Positions 45,022 to 57,115 are shown, numbered from the stretch's first letter. The stretch is DNA of 64,000 nucleotides from Mesostigma viride (GCA_009746045.1 RPFO01000240.1:381501-445500); one strand, 5' to 3'. The notes: a model not told the origin generated them from the letters alone. Numbers and translations are program-made.

Positions 45022-45717
45022 TTACATCCCGGCTGACTGCCGGCTGCGAAAGATCTACACCTGATTCATAATAGACCATTATGAACAGTGGTCGCTATAT
45101 TAATCTACGCAATCCACACCATGACTAGTATGGACGATAACTAATCTAACATAATTAACCTGGCGCAGTTGACCCTGGCCGGTTCAAGCCCGAGGTGTTA
45201 CAACCTCGTGGGAAGCTGGGCGAAATGCCTCCCGAGGTACATGTAGCATTTACGACAGGAATTCAGGACCATGCATTTCCTAAACCCGCGGGCGTGACCC
45301 AGCCGGAAAGAGAAAGAGATTAACTCAATTCATTTCATTCATTCCGGGGGTGACAATGGTGAACGTTCCCACACACTATTAACCTTGGCGGCTCACGGCG
45401 TTGCCAAGCAGTGCCAAGCAGCACTGCTTGGACGCATGGTCAACCGAGATCTCTAGGAGGCGCTACGGTTCACACGAATTGACCGTACGACCCAATACGA
45501 CTTACACTAGGTCCACGCACATTGACATGCTGCGCACCTACAGATAAACCAAAGTACCGAAAGTACTACAAAACCACTGAATAGCAAGTACAACGCCGTA
45601 TGAACCGGCTGTACGAATATGCCTAAATAGTCGAACAATGAGACTACGGCTATTAAACATTGTTGCGCCGAACTGTCCACTAAAGGAACCTAATTAAATA
45701 GGCTTGGACGCAACACT
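45022..45717 (-). repeat. 3' LTR of the LARD
   Basis: 696 bp, matching 50905-51598 (694 bp) with about five differences. On the minus strand it begins AGTGTTGCGTCC and ends GGGATGTAA. Confidence 0.95.
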
Positions 45718-46559
45718 CCTCCCCCCTCTCTGGGGAGAGGTCGGCTACCCGGCTAGCCCAACGACAACCACGCCCAGAACATGCTAGACTCCGTATACGC
45801 ATGGTGCAACCCATGAGTGACCTATGGTCCCGATGGGGCAGGGACCAGCTTGCACGACTAAGCTGGTCCATCGGGCAAGCCCAACTCAGATCCCGTCCAT
45901 TGGCCGCGCGGCACGCAGAAGAAGGATGCATGCCCAAAGGACAGAAGCGAGGGGCCAAGACACAGGGCAGTGAGCCAAGGTCTCCACGATCACCACAAGT
46001 TTAGCCACGGACATACGTGAATCGTAACACATCCAAAGTGAGGATAGTCAATACTGGCATCGACACGACCACCACTGTAACTGCACGAGGTGATACATCA
46101 CACGCAGGTGGCTCAACCTCCAAATTCTCATCACAAGAGCCAATAAAGGCCATGCTACAATAAAGTAGCCAAAAGTCGCCAAAGATCACCGAGTGTCGCC
46201 AAATGTCACCGAATGTCGCCAAATGTCACCAAATGTCACCAACTCAACAACGTCCCAAATAGAACAGTCTACCAATGGCAAGCAAGGTGCCAAAGGCTCC
46301 CACCCGATAAGACAATGTGGTGAAGAACACAATGTAAACTGTCATGTGACCATGACCAATCGCACGCCCGTACTATCGCCACACGCGGCAATAGGGAGGT
46401 CCACCCAGACCCCTGAGGGGGAACCTGGACGGGAGCCAAAGGTCGGTGGGAGGAGCTGGAAAGCCCCGCCACGTGGGGACCTAACGGCCCTGGTGCGACC
46501 CCTGAAGTACCACCCGCAACGGTCACAGTACCCACCGGTAACGTCGCGCTGGTGACTGC

Positions 46560-46830
46560 CCCGCCCGGCCCTTAAGGCGCGACCTGATTGGGTCCTGCAC
46601 TGGAATGTGTAGAAGCCCCAGGTCCCGCCGCCGCTTGGGGAGTCAACATCCGCTCCATCACCTTCTGGAGTACCGCTTCCATCGTGGTGGACAACCGCGC
46701 CTAAAAAAAAAAACTCTGCCTGTGCAACCATCTGTTTCTCCAAACCTAAACGCAACGCCTGCAGCTGGGAGAAAACCCGCTACTCGACCTCCACCGCGGA
46801 CTGCGAAGAGAGGTCGGACGCCTTGTTAAT
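46560..46830 (-). pseudogene. Gag-like coiled-coil scrap in the LARD
   Basis: On the minus strand a helical piece (RLGLEKQMVAQAEFFF) is followed, after a break at the A/T run 46704-46713, by MEAVLQKVMERMLTPQ and a stop near 46570. The heptad-like composition recalls the N-terminus of gag proteins. It is too short for a firm claim. Confidence 0.3.
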
Positions 46831-47354
46831 GCCGGAAACCATGTTGTCCAACAAATGACTCGCCGATGCGTCCATCGACTCGCCGATGTGGCCACTGTGT
46901 CTCCTTGTCCTTGTCGCCCGTCGCCACTATACCTGAGGGGCATAGCGCGGGCTCCATGTACGGTGGCTTACCACCGTTGCACAAATATACGGCTTGCGAC
47001 GGAAGTCGCGTGTGATACTTCGCCCGACGGCCGCCCTAGCGCTGACTGCCGCCACTGCGCCGACGTCGCGCAGATGTCGCAACTTGAGGCGCGATCATAG
47101 CTCGAACTGCGCGCACCGTATCCCGCGCTCTTTGTCGCCGCCGTAACCCTTATGAAATCGGTGTCCCTCGCCACCTCGTATGACTACAAGGGGGACTCCG
47201 CGCCGAATGAACTAACGCCGAGGTCCAACCCCTCCTGAAGAGCGGGGTCCTGAAGAGCAGATAGCTCCTCCTTGCGGACCTGCGGCTGGTATTGGTGTCG
47301 TGGGGAAGAGACAAGTGTGCATAACTGCGCACATCCATCGCACGAAAGAGATGA

Positions 47355-47795
47355 GATACCTCCCCCCCCTAAGGGGGAGCCCTGCGTGTGCCTTTGCATG
47401 GAGGAAACCACACAAAGTGAAAATTAAAAAAAATTGAAAGATTCCTCTGACACGCATACGCATCTTCCAATCCTTTATGCACACCCCATACACCTACATA
47501 CATCTTCTAAGCGCACACATCATAGTGCAGCTGGCCCTTGTCCCTGATGAACCAGGGACACCCAACCACGTATCTACTATACACATACCAACACATGCAC
47601 CTGATCTCACCACTAGTAATAACACTAGTAACCTCAGTGCTTTCTCACACAGACTCCTCCCCCCCCTAAGGGGGATGGGAGCCTCTCCCTTCAGTCCACT
47701 AACTGGGTAACACACAGATGCCTATATCTGTGACTCCTCCCCCCCTAAGGGGCTGTGAAGCCTCTTCCTTCTTCTCTCCTCCCCCCTCTATGGGA
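47355..47795 (-). repeat. Four polypurine-tract-like words inside the LARD
   Basis: At 47359, 47655, 47734 and 47777 the minus strand has (C)CTTAGGGGGGGGAGG or AGAGGGGGGAGG. Two are followed by AGTC, as the true tract at 45718 is followed by AGTG. Three include a CCCCTTAGGGG hairpin. Confidence 0.7.
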
Positions 47796-47819
47796 ATCGG
47801 AGCGCCCTCGCGACGGAAA

Positions 47820-49990
47820 GCACCCGGAGGGGGGGGGGGGGAAAGGGAAAAAAAATTCCAAACAAACCAAACAGATAGAATATCAAGCCAACATTGACGT
47901 GCCACAACTGAGGTACAAAGACATTGTACCAACAAGGGTATTCCCAGACTGGGGAGAAAGGGGTGTGAAGTTCTGGACAAGGCAGTGTCTACGAAACATG
48001 TGTCCGAATGGCAGTGAGAGTGGAGTGATCAGGTCCACAAGCAAGGCTGCCCCTACAAACACGTCGAGGAACTCCCCGGTACTGAGCTATCACGAGCCCC
48101 TGTCATCATGGTAGATGTGTCTAGCGGGCGATATCCAATAAACCATTGCCACGGTTACCAGCATGACCGCTAGTATTGAGTACAAAAAAAAATAGGTATG
48201 ACTACCTGCAACAGAAACGTGCCACACACCCACAACAATGGGTAGGAACACCCATTATCACCTGACATCAATCCCAGCAAACAGCATGTATGACCAACAG
48301 CAACCCCGATTAACAGCAAGGATTACTACTTGCTAGCTCCTGGCACGGTGGCTGTGCAAGGGAGGGGGGATGGCAACGGGCTGAATGCGACTGAGGATAG
48401 ATGATGTGGGGGTGGTGGTAAAACCCAATGCACCCCGCATGTGAAGAGTCCTAACTCCCCTTAGAACAGGGAAGAGAACAAAATGCTAATAGCGCCTTCA
48501 GACTGAAGGAGTACTGCTAACCCTATAGGATCCATAGATTGTTATGTCCAGCAACAAAAATCAACAACAATCCCAGGCCCGTCATGCAGCTAAGTGCTCC
48601 ATTGCCTAAAACCTGCAACTAAGAAGGTTGCACATTGTGGCGACGTAACCCTCCCTGACTGGAAGGAAAAAGTACGAGGAGACAAGTGTGCATGACAGGA
48701 GTACTGGGAACCCTGTAGGATCCACACGTGGGAAATGATGTCGATCATGAACGTCCACAACAGCATGCATTTCAGCAAAGTGAAATCTGCAACTAGGAAG
48801 GTTGCAAAGCATATGCTGATAGAACCCTCCATGACTGGAATGAAAAGTAAGGTACCCGAGCTACAACAACCAAGCGCATCATCCTGAAACAACCACGTCG
48901 CATAGATACGTCAAAGGCAAGAAAAATTAATTACCCTTGCCAAACAGGCCGACGCTTGAAGATGGACATGATGCACAAAGGAACAAGCCGGTGGAACGCC
49001 GGCGACAACCACTAAGGAAACAAAAGAGGTAAAGTGTTGATGCACTTCACATGGACGGCCGTGAGGGCCATAAACACAGGAACCAAAAGAAGCAAAAGGA
49101 CAAAATACTCATGATGGCACCAGCTATGACTAACTGTTGCAACAACTGTCACTCTAACTAATTAATCCCAACAAAGAGACAGCAATAGCCATGAGGGTAT
49201 CCCTAATTGCGATGTCTAGAAGCAAATAAGAGCAACCTAGACAACACAGCTATTACTAGCTGCTGTCACAGCTGATACAAATATTGCTAGAATATTGCAG
49301 TCACTAAAGACTGCAAGGGACGATGCTACTAAAGATAGCAATTGTCACTATAGCACCTATAAGGTGAGCACAGGCAGCCATCCTGGCCCCTGCAAAGGAG
49401 GTACATGGTACAGGCAGCTAACGGCTACAACCACGGGGACACAGTGTCAACATACTGGCAATTGACTAGCAGCATATGGAAATAACCAAACAACAAAAGA
49501 AAGAAGAAGGACAGGTGTGACCACCCGTGACAGCGCAGCAGCTAGCCAGACTGGCTACTACCTGCCTGTCTCCAAGATACTGGCATGACTACCAGCACCT
49601 AAAGAAAATAAAACAACCCAATGAAGTAAAAGAACAAGTGTGACCACCTGTAACAGTGCAGCAGCCAACCAAAGTAGCTACTACTGCGTGTCACCACTCG
49701 CGCATGCAACAGATATGACTACCTGTTGTCACAGCTACGTAGTGCATCCAACAATTGTTGCCCTCCCTGTACCCTCTACACTGATGACCCAGGTGAGAGG
49801 ATGGTTGGGGCAGAAGGCAAAGGTGGTGGTGAAGGTCATAGAGTGGTACAAGTGGCTCCTAGTGACCCAGGAGTGCCGTGTGCATAAGAATTAACTCTTC
49901 TGCCTGAACAAGAGTGGCAAGACCTGCCTCCCCCACCCGTACCCACGAATGACCTATTCAGCGTGCTCCGAAGATTAAGGAGCAAGCCAC
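47820..49990. other. LARD interior without genes
   Basis: Only short random ORFs are seen. A duplicated block of about 190 bp (around 48600-48850: aactaagaaggttgcac...ccctgactggaaggaaaaagt and its second copy) and scattered cacctgtaacag.gcagcag words are found. Confidence 0.5.
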
Positions 49991-49994
49991 AGTG

Positions 49995-50146
49995 TACACT
50001 ATTGCTGCTAGGGGCTACAGCCTATAAGGGCTGCCACTAAAAGAAACACTTGGGCTACAGCCTGGAAGGACTGCAACGCTAAATGGGCTACAGCCGGGAG
50101 AGGCTGCAACGCGAAAATGAGCTACAGCCGGGAATTAAGGGCTGAA

Positions 50147-50189
<43 letters not shown>

Positions 50190-50345
50190 GGGGGCTACAG
50201 CCTGTAAGGGCTGCAGCACCACAATGGGCTACGGCATGTAAGGGCTGCAGCACAAAAATGGGCTACAGCCTGGAAGGGCTGCAGCATGACAAAAAGAAAA
50301 GGGGGCTACAGCCTGGAAGGGCTGCAACCCAGCTAAAAGAAACAC
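49995..50345 (+). repeat. GGGCTACAGCC tandem hairpin repeat, about eight copies
   Basis: Units of 38-55 bp read ggGCTacAGCCtggaagGGCTgcAgC. Each unit holds two short inverted words (GGCTACAGCC and GGGCTGCAGC). An (AC)n run of about 18 units interrupts the array at 50150-50188. Confidence 0.85.
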
Positions 50346-50877
50346 TACTGGGTAGGGCTGCATATACTGATAGAAATTCAAGTATAGGAAAAACTAAAAT
50401 TTCAACAGCATTGGCCGAAGGAGCGTTCTATCATAATGAACAATCCTACTCCGGGCATACCTGTGTCTTCGACTCCCCCAGCTGACTGCCGGGTGTCGTG
50501 CCCATGGACGCTGCCGAAGTAAAAGAGGTCGCCGATTATGAGGATATTCCCTCGGACGCTCGCCAGCACCCCGCCCCACTAAAAAGTCGACTATAGGGGG
50601 ATTATGGACCCGATATAGGTTCTCGATGCCGATTGCCGGACTTATTCAATAACTACCGAACCCATAACCCCTCTTTGGCAGGGGCAATTGAAAATCGACC
50701 TACCGCCTAAAGAAAAAAAAATAAATTTGTGAAAAAAAATCCGTTCCTGACAGGAACCTGGGTCATGACCTCTAGAGTGTAGGTCACGACATACGCACAA
50801 TCGCAAGGTGGCCAGTCTGCGATGTGACATTACGATTGTTTTAGAAACTTATAAACAGCGCATATTTACCTCTGCGA

Positions 50878-50904
50878 CTCAGGTGGATTCCTCCGAGTCC
50901 AGTT
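50878..50904 (-). promoter_or_regulatory. Candidate primer binding site of the LARD
   Basis: Directly after the 5' LTR end (minus ...GGGATGTAA) comes AAC then TGGACTCGGAGGAATCC. The TGG start is right for pairing with a tRNA CCA end, but the tRNA cannot be named from memory. Confidence 0.45.
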
Positions 50905-51598
50905 TTACATCCCGGCTGACTGCCGGCTGCGAAAGATCTACACCTGATTCATAATAGACCATTATGAACAGTGGTCGCTATATTAATCTACGCAATCCAC
51001 ACCATGACTAGTATGGACGATAACTAATCTAACATAATTAACCTGGCGCAGTTGACCCTGGCCGGTTCAAGCCCGAGGTGTTGCAACCTCGTGGGAAGCT
51101 GGGCGAAATGCCTCCCGAGGTACATGTAGCATTTACGACAGGAATTCAGGACCATGCATTTCCTAAACCCGCGGGCGTGACCCAGCCGGAAAGAGAAAGA
51201 GATTAACTCAATTCATTTCATTCATTCCGGGGGTGACAATGGTGAACGTTCCCACACACTATTAACCTTGGCGGCTCACGGCGTTGCCAAGCAGTGCCAA
51301 GCAGCACTGCTTGGACGCATGGTCAACCGAGATCTCTAGGGCGCTACGGTTCACACGAATTGACCGTACGACCCAATACGACTTACACTAGGTCCACGCA
51401 CATTGACATGCTGCGCACCTACAGATAAACCAAAGTACCGAAAGTACTACAAAACCACTGAATAGCAAGTACAACGCCGTATGAACCGGCTGTACGAATA
51501 TGCCTAAATAGCCGAACAATGAGACTACGGCTATTAAACATTGTTGCGCCGAACTGTCCACTAAAGGAACCTTATTAAATAGGCTTGGACGCAACACT
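50905..51598 (-). repeat. 5' LTR of the LARD
   Basis: 694 bp. The plus strand contains ctggcgcagttgacc and ggttcaagcccg words near 51048-51080, like Pol III A and B boxes but only about 12 bases apart. Confidence 0.95.
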
Positions 51599-51603
51599 GC
51601 CTT

Positions 51604-51980
51604 TGCCCTAACTGTTACCCTAGCATCTGCCCTTGCCCCTATCCTTTGATCCCCAGTGTTTGCCGTTGCCCTCATCCTTCCCCTAGTGCCTGCCCTTGTC
51701 TTCATCTTTTCCCTTGTGCCTGCCCTTGCCCTTGTCCGTTCCCTCGTGCTTGACTTGTCCTAATCTCTTTCCCTTGCGCCTGCCCTTGCCCTTATCCGCT
51801 TCCCTTGTGCCTGCCCCTGCCCTTGTCATTTCCCTTGAGCCTGCCCTTTTGGCAAGCACAAGTGCCTTTGTCCTTTCCTTGGCCTTGTGCTTGCTCTTCC
51901 AGTTTCCCTTTCCTTTGCTCGAGCGGTTGCCTTTGCTCTTACCCGGGTGCTTGCCCTTGCCGTTTGCAAGCTGCATTATT
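51604..51980 (-). repeat. Lys/Gly-coding minisatellite
   Basis: Degenerate units of about 27-36 bp (plus: TGCCCTTGTCCTTTCCCTTG) give a minus frame of about 120 codons rich in GKGK, KGKG and RHKGK. It recalls the basic tract of gag in elements III and IV. The LARD is inserted at its 3' edge. A real protein cannot be excluded, but the repeat alone explains the frame. Confidence 0.6.
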
Positions 51981-52690
51981 GTCTTAGCAAGCTAGCAAGT
52001 GCAAACTGGCACTGAGCCAGAAATGCAAGCAGAGCAGCCAGTGTAAATAAGGATGGACGGGAACAGTAGAAAGCTAGAGGTGGCAACGGTGCTAGAGCTC
52101 ATGGCAACAAGGTGGTCCCATTCTTGCTGCATTGGGTGCGTTGCGTGGGTGGGATATTGCGATACATAGGGGGACATTCTTGCCTTGGTTGTGTTTTCAC
52201 ATGCACCCGGTGCTTGAATTTATGCGTGCAAGGGTGGCTGGTATCCCAACCAACAGCCCAAGAGGAAAAAGAGTGCTTAGAAAGCAAGAATGACTTCATG
52301 TTGGTAATAGCAGTGGTGGCGGCAGCAAAAACTGTTGTTGTAGATGCAAGCTACAACACTGCTGATGGTTTCTCACACTAATGTGGATAATGATAATGCA
52401 TGCCACTTAACGGGACCATATAAACCACAGCAAGAATAATCGTGAGAGCAAAAGAAAGAGGAGTACAAAACGCCCGGCTTACCTAGCTACAGCAAAAAAA
52501 TTGCATGAAAAACAAGATAACTCACCTTTGTCGCAGCAGTGACCATATCAGACAGCTCACAAAAACTTGTTGATCCTTGAAACTTCCTGCTTGAAGGCAG
52601 CCACCAACGGTCTGGATTTTTCACCCCAGTCCTTCTCAACAGCCAAGGGAAAGGGAAAGAGAGAGGAGGGGTGCGGGAGGGACAAGAGAG
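51981..52690. other. No gene seen
   Basis: Unique sequence with only short ORFs. It has no repeat or motif that can be named. Confidence 0.4.
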
Positions 52691-52705
52691 CGGGGGGTGG
52701 GAAGG

Positions 52706-52706
<1 letters not shown>

Positions 52707-52795
<89 letters not shown>

Positions 52796-52805
52796 GGAGG
52801 GAGAG

Positions 52806-52872
<67 letters not shown>

Positions 52873-53087
52873 AGAGAGAGGAGAGAGAGAGGGGAGAGAG
52901 GGGAGAGAGAGGGGGAGAGAGAGGGGGAAAGAGAGGGGGAGAGAGAGGGGAGAGAGAGGGGGAGAGAGAGGGGGAGAGAGAGGGGGGAAAGAGAGGGGGG
53001 AGAGAGGGGGAGAGAGAGGGGGGAAAGAGAGGGGGGAGAGAGGGGGGAAAGAGAGGGGGGAAAGAGAGGGGGAGAGAGAGGGGGGAG

Positions 53088-53182
<95 letters not shown>
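52707..53182 (+). repeat. (GA)n and GAGGGG-type microsatellite, about 475 bp
   Basis: Pure GA runs at 52709-52790, 52808-52866 and 53088-53181 flank a middle part of GAGAGAGGGGGA-type units. The purine/pyrimidine strand bias would allow triplex (H-DNA) structure. Confidence 0.98.
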
Positions 53183-53185
<3 letters not shown>

Positions 53186-53189
53186 GAGA

Positions 53190-54190
53190 AGTGCGGGTGG
53201 GGGTGGGAGAGGTGGGATGGAAGATTCACTACTACGTTAGCAGGCGACTAAACTGCTACAATGACACAAAACCACGGAGCTAGGCCCTTAACTCCATCAG
53301 ATCAGAGTGAAAACCCATGTTGAAACTGGGACAAATGCCATTAGAATGTTACTATGACCGTGGCTAGTAAACGTGAATTGACACCCAGGTTGTGACTTCA
53401 ACGATTGGAGGCAACCTTGCCAAGTCTCCCAAATGCAGTCGGCTAGACAAGCTTCACAAAAAACGCAGCAAACATGTTAACGTTGCTAATATTCCAACGA
53501 CGCGCATCCGCAGTCCGGCTGCCAATGAAGTCTTCTTGGTCGCCAGCTGTGCACAGAGGAGTAGCCGCTAGAGACGCCAATTTGCGAACAACTCATTACA
53601 ATTACAAAGCGCAGGAAGCAGATGGCTATGCATCAACAATTACTTCCGCTCGCCCTCGTATTTAGCCAGGTCTATCTGCCCAAACTGGGTAAATGTTTTG
53701 CGATCGGTGAAATTGGCACTCTAGTGACTTACTTTCCCAGAAAGTGTCCATTCACACGACAACCGACTCACGCTCACACGTCGTGAGGAGTTGCCGATAG
53801 GATAAAGAAGCCGAACGATGAATTGCTGTACATAAATGCCACGCTAACGGCGTCGTGAACTGACTTCTTGCAATCACGATTAAAGTGCCCGGCCCAACAA
53901 CAAATTGGCGACACACGACCCCGCAACTGGAAAAGAATTTTGGCCACATTGATATACATCGGTTTGATAAAGTAAAACCTCGCATTAGGTTCTGGCTAGC
54001 CTCAAACGCATGCGCCTTGAAACCTTTATCCTCCTGGCGACCACAGTTTCTCGGTTCTCTTGTTCCGTTGGTCGTGCCGCTAGCGTGCCAGCCGCTCCAG
54101 TCCCTAAAATTCAAATTCGTGTTGTTCGAGAAAACGTTGTCGGGTCGGCGACGGCACGATGCCGGGCCGGGCTGCATGGGCCATGGAGGG
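53190..54190. other. No confident gene
   Basis: Unique sequence. A minus-strand frame runs through 53752-54190 only because the minisatellite frame upstream continues into it. No motif seen. Confidence 0.4.
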
Positions 54191-54191
54191 T

Positions 54192-55135
54192 GGTGATACA
54201 CAACTACCGTACAGGTGATACACAACTGCCGCCAGTACAACAGCGGGTCGCTGCGTACCTGCCGTGGGAAGGAGGGGGGTGATACACAAATACCGTACAG
54301 CTGATACACAACTACCGTACAGGTGATACACAATTGCCGCCAGTACAACAGCGGGTCGCTGCGTACCTGCCGCGGGAAGGAGGGGGGTGATACACAAATA
54401 CCGTACAGGTGATACACAAATACCGTACATGTGATACACAATTGCCGCCAGTACAACAGCGGGTCGCTGCGTACCTGCCGCGGGAAGGAGGGGGGTGATA
54501 CACAAATACCGCACAGGTGATACACAAATACCATACAGGTGATACACAATTGCCGCCAGTACAACAGCGGGTCGCTGCGTACCTGCCGCGGAAAGGATCG
54601 AGGGGGGTGATACACAAATACCGTACAGGTGATACACAAATACCGTACAGGTGATACACAATTGCCGCCAGTACAACAGCGGATCGCTGCGTACCTGCCG
54701 CGGGAAGGAGGGGGGTGATACACAAATACCGTACAGGTGTTACACAAATACCGTACAGGTGATACACAATTGCCGCCAGTACAACAGCGGGTCGCTGCGT
54801 ACCTGCCGCGGGAAGGAGGGGGGTGATACACAAATACCGTACAGGTGATACACAAATACCGTACAGGGGATACACAATTGCCGCCAGTACAACAGCGGGT
54901 CGCTGCGTACCTGCCGCGGGAAGGAGGGGGGTGATACACAAATACCGTACAGGTGATACACAAATACCATACAGGGGATACACAATTGCCGCCAGTACAA
55001 CAGCGGGTCGCTGCGTACCTGCCGCGGGAAGGAGGGGGGTGATACACAAATACCGTACAGGTGATACACAACTGCCGCCAGTATAACAGCGGGTTGCTGC
55101 GTACCTGCAGTGGGAAGGAGGGGGGTGGTACACAA
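54192..55135 (+). repeat. 109-bp minisatellite, nine copies
   Basis: Each unit contains GATACACAAATACCGTACAG once or twice, ttgccgccagtacaacag, and cgggtcgctgcgtacctg with gggaaggaggggggt. Copies of the gcgggtcgctgcg word start near 54243, 54351, 54460, 54568, 54679, 54788, 54896, 55005 and 55087. The minus strand is open for 475 codons because the unit lacks stops; it is not a convincing protein. Confidence 0.95.
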
Positions 55136-55204
55136 CTAGACCGGCCTAGTACAGCCCGATGTAATTCCCGAGGGCCCACCTCTAAATCCCTACATGTAAA
55201 GACC

Positions 55205-55890
55205 GACGGGCATAATCAACGACCTATATTACCAATAGCCGCCGCATATCAAACAGGTCGTATTCATGACGCCCGTCGAGGGCGATGATGGTGACGCCGT
55301 CACCGTCATCGCCCTCGACGGGCCAACATCTAAACTCTTCTCTTAATCAACAATCTATATTACCAATAGCCGCCGCCTATCAAACAGATCCTATTCATCA
55401 CGCGCGTCAACGCCCCGTCATCGCCCCGTCATCGCCCCGTGATCGCCATGCCGAGGGCCAACCTCTTAACTCTTTATTCGGAGTTATAGTCAACGACCTA
55501 TATTACCAATAGCCGCCGCATATAAAAAAGGTCGTATTCATGACGCGCGTCGAGGGCGATGACGGTGACGCCGTCACCGTCATCGCCCTCGACGGGCCAA
55601 CATCTAAACTCTTCTCTTAATCAACAAACTATATTACCAATAGCCGCCGCCTATCATACAGATCCTATTCATCACGCGCGTCAACGCCCCGTCATCGCCC
55701 CGTCATCGCCCCGTCATCGCCCCGTGATCGCCATGCCGAGGGCCAACCTCATAACTCTTTATTGGGAGTAATAGTAAACGACCTATATTACCAATAGCTG
55801 CCGCCTATCAAACAGGTCCTTTCCATCACGCCCGTCGAGAGCGATGACGGTGACGGCCGTCACCGTCATCGCCCTGCCGGCATTGCCATA
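55205..55890 (+). repeat. About 280-bp tandem repeat carrying perfect palindromes
   Basis: Units begin caacgacctatattaccaa at about 55218, 55492 and 55777. Each contains a palindrome: 55274-55320 (one mismatch), 55548-55594 (23-bp arms, one-base centre, perfect) and 55841-55872 (16-bp arms, perfect, no spacer). GCCCCGTCATC runs (3-4 units) occur between them. Confidence 0.9.
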
Positions 55891-57000
55891 CAAGAAGAAG
55901 CTCTCGATCCAAGGTATAGACTACCTCGGGTATCATCATCGTAATTGCTAGCATCGAGATCATTCATACCTACCGACGATGGCCAGCTGCAAAAGAAAAA
56001 TGTCGACCAACAGACAGGACCTATCGCCGGGAACCCTCAAGGCAATAAGGGCGAGACAGGCTTTCACCGTTAAGTAAAGTTGTCCACATCGTGCTAAGGA
56101 ATTTGTGATAATCTATGAGTACCTATATGGACACTTTGTCGCATTTTTTACATGGCAAATAAGCGATGTATGTGTCATGTAGGCTGCCATTGGTGCATGC
56201 ATGCATGGGCCAGCAACGATGGTCAGAGGTACATTGTGCCTATGAGATAACCATCGATTTGTTGATCAGCAAGTGATTCATTACGTGAGACAACAATATG
56301 TTTGGGGGCTAAGCTTCTTACATTGGTCACATGGCCCACCATAACTGTTTTCTTATGTGTTTAAGGTTAGGGCTCTGTTCATGACTGAACGTCATGAACG
56401 CGCTCTATCCATGACATTGATTAATTGATTTTAATTAGTCTCATGTCCATGTTGGGGGACCGGGATCTCTGAATTCCCCAAAGAAGATATAGTGGAAGTC
56501 ACCCCAAGACGTCAATATCCGTCAAGACGTCAATAACTACATGTATGTCCATGCACAGCTCAGCTAGTAGTCTAAAATATGGGCCTCGAGCTAATCTTGC
56601 ACGCAAGCAATGCCTATCATCAAGGATTAATTAATGCCTATCAACAAGGAGACAATCATGCTTGTTAAATTTCCTAGGACCCACAACTGGGGGGTCGTAG
56701 TCTTTGACAATGTCCGCCTGGGCAACGCTACTAATCCTACATATCCGAGGTCCCATGTCTGAATAAGAGGGGTTGAGCGGATGACGCCAACAGTGTCTGT
56801 GCTCTGCATGTCAGCTAAAATCATATCGCGGAGACAAACATATGGCGGTATGTCCAATGTTGGCCACTGCGTTGCCTAACAGGTTCGTTCTTACATGGTC
56901 GGCAAGGGCCTGACCATGTAAGAAGATATCTCCCTGGCTGGCCAGTCCACAAGGAACCAGCAGGGACCTCATCTGAATCAACCTGATACTACTTAACTCA
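55891..57000. other. No gene seen
   Basis: Unique, AT-moderate sequence with short ORFs only. A local inverted pair cttacatggtcggcaagg/cctgaccatgtaag occurs at 56890-56923. Confidence 0.4.
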
Positions 57001-57004
57001 TTTA

Positions 57005-57115
57005 TTAAACTCATGCCCCCATTAGGGAGTCAAGGAGCATTAGTTAACCCCGATTAATTAATTAATTAATTAATTAAACACGTGCTCCCGTTGGGGAGTC
57101 ACGGAGCACCGAAGT
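57005..57115 (+). repeat. Two (TTAA)n/CTCCGTTGGGAG-type elements
   Basis: The first copy (57005-57037) has attaaactcatgcccccatt and agggagtcaaggagca. The second (57056-57115) has six TTAA units, then ACACGTGCTCCCGTTGGGGA, then GTCACGGAGCACCGAAGTGC. The core pairs CTCCC with GGGGAG, and GTGCTCC with GGAGCAC. Similar copies lie near 57925, 58290, 62325 and 62550. Confidence 0.6.

Larger units (their letters stand above)
45022..51598 (-). mobile_element. Non-autonomous LTR retrotransposon (LARD) without gag-pol
   Basis: The element has near-identical LTRs, 5-bp TSD GCCTT, a polypurine tract AGAGAGGGGGGAGG (45718-45738, minus) before the 3' LTR, and a TGG-starting primer-site candidate after the 5' LTR. 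Its 5.2-kb interior has no RT, integrase or protease. The interior is made of simple and short tandem repeats and one gag-like scrap near 46.6-46.8 kb. It must have been moved by enzymes of another element. LTR similarity indicates recent activity. Confidence 0.85.

Noticed and set aside
45160-45200. tRNA gene in the LARD LTR
   Set aside because: A- and B-box-like words are too close and no cloverleaf can be drawn.
52567-53283. Arg-Glu repeat ORFs on both strands
   Set aside because: A dinucleotide GA tract keeps several frames open; no non-repetitive coding part.
54192-55135. CRISPR-like array of repeats and spacers
   Set aside because: The whole 109-bp unit is repeated, spacers are not unique, no cas genes, and the context is eukaryotic.
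53752-55179. 475-codon minus-strand ORF
   Set aside because: Nearly all of it is the 109-bp minisatellite; frame changes between units and no start context.
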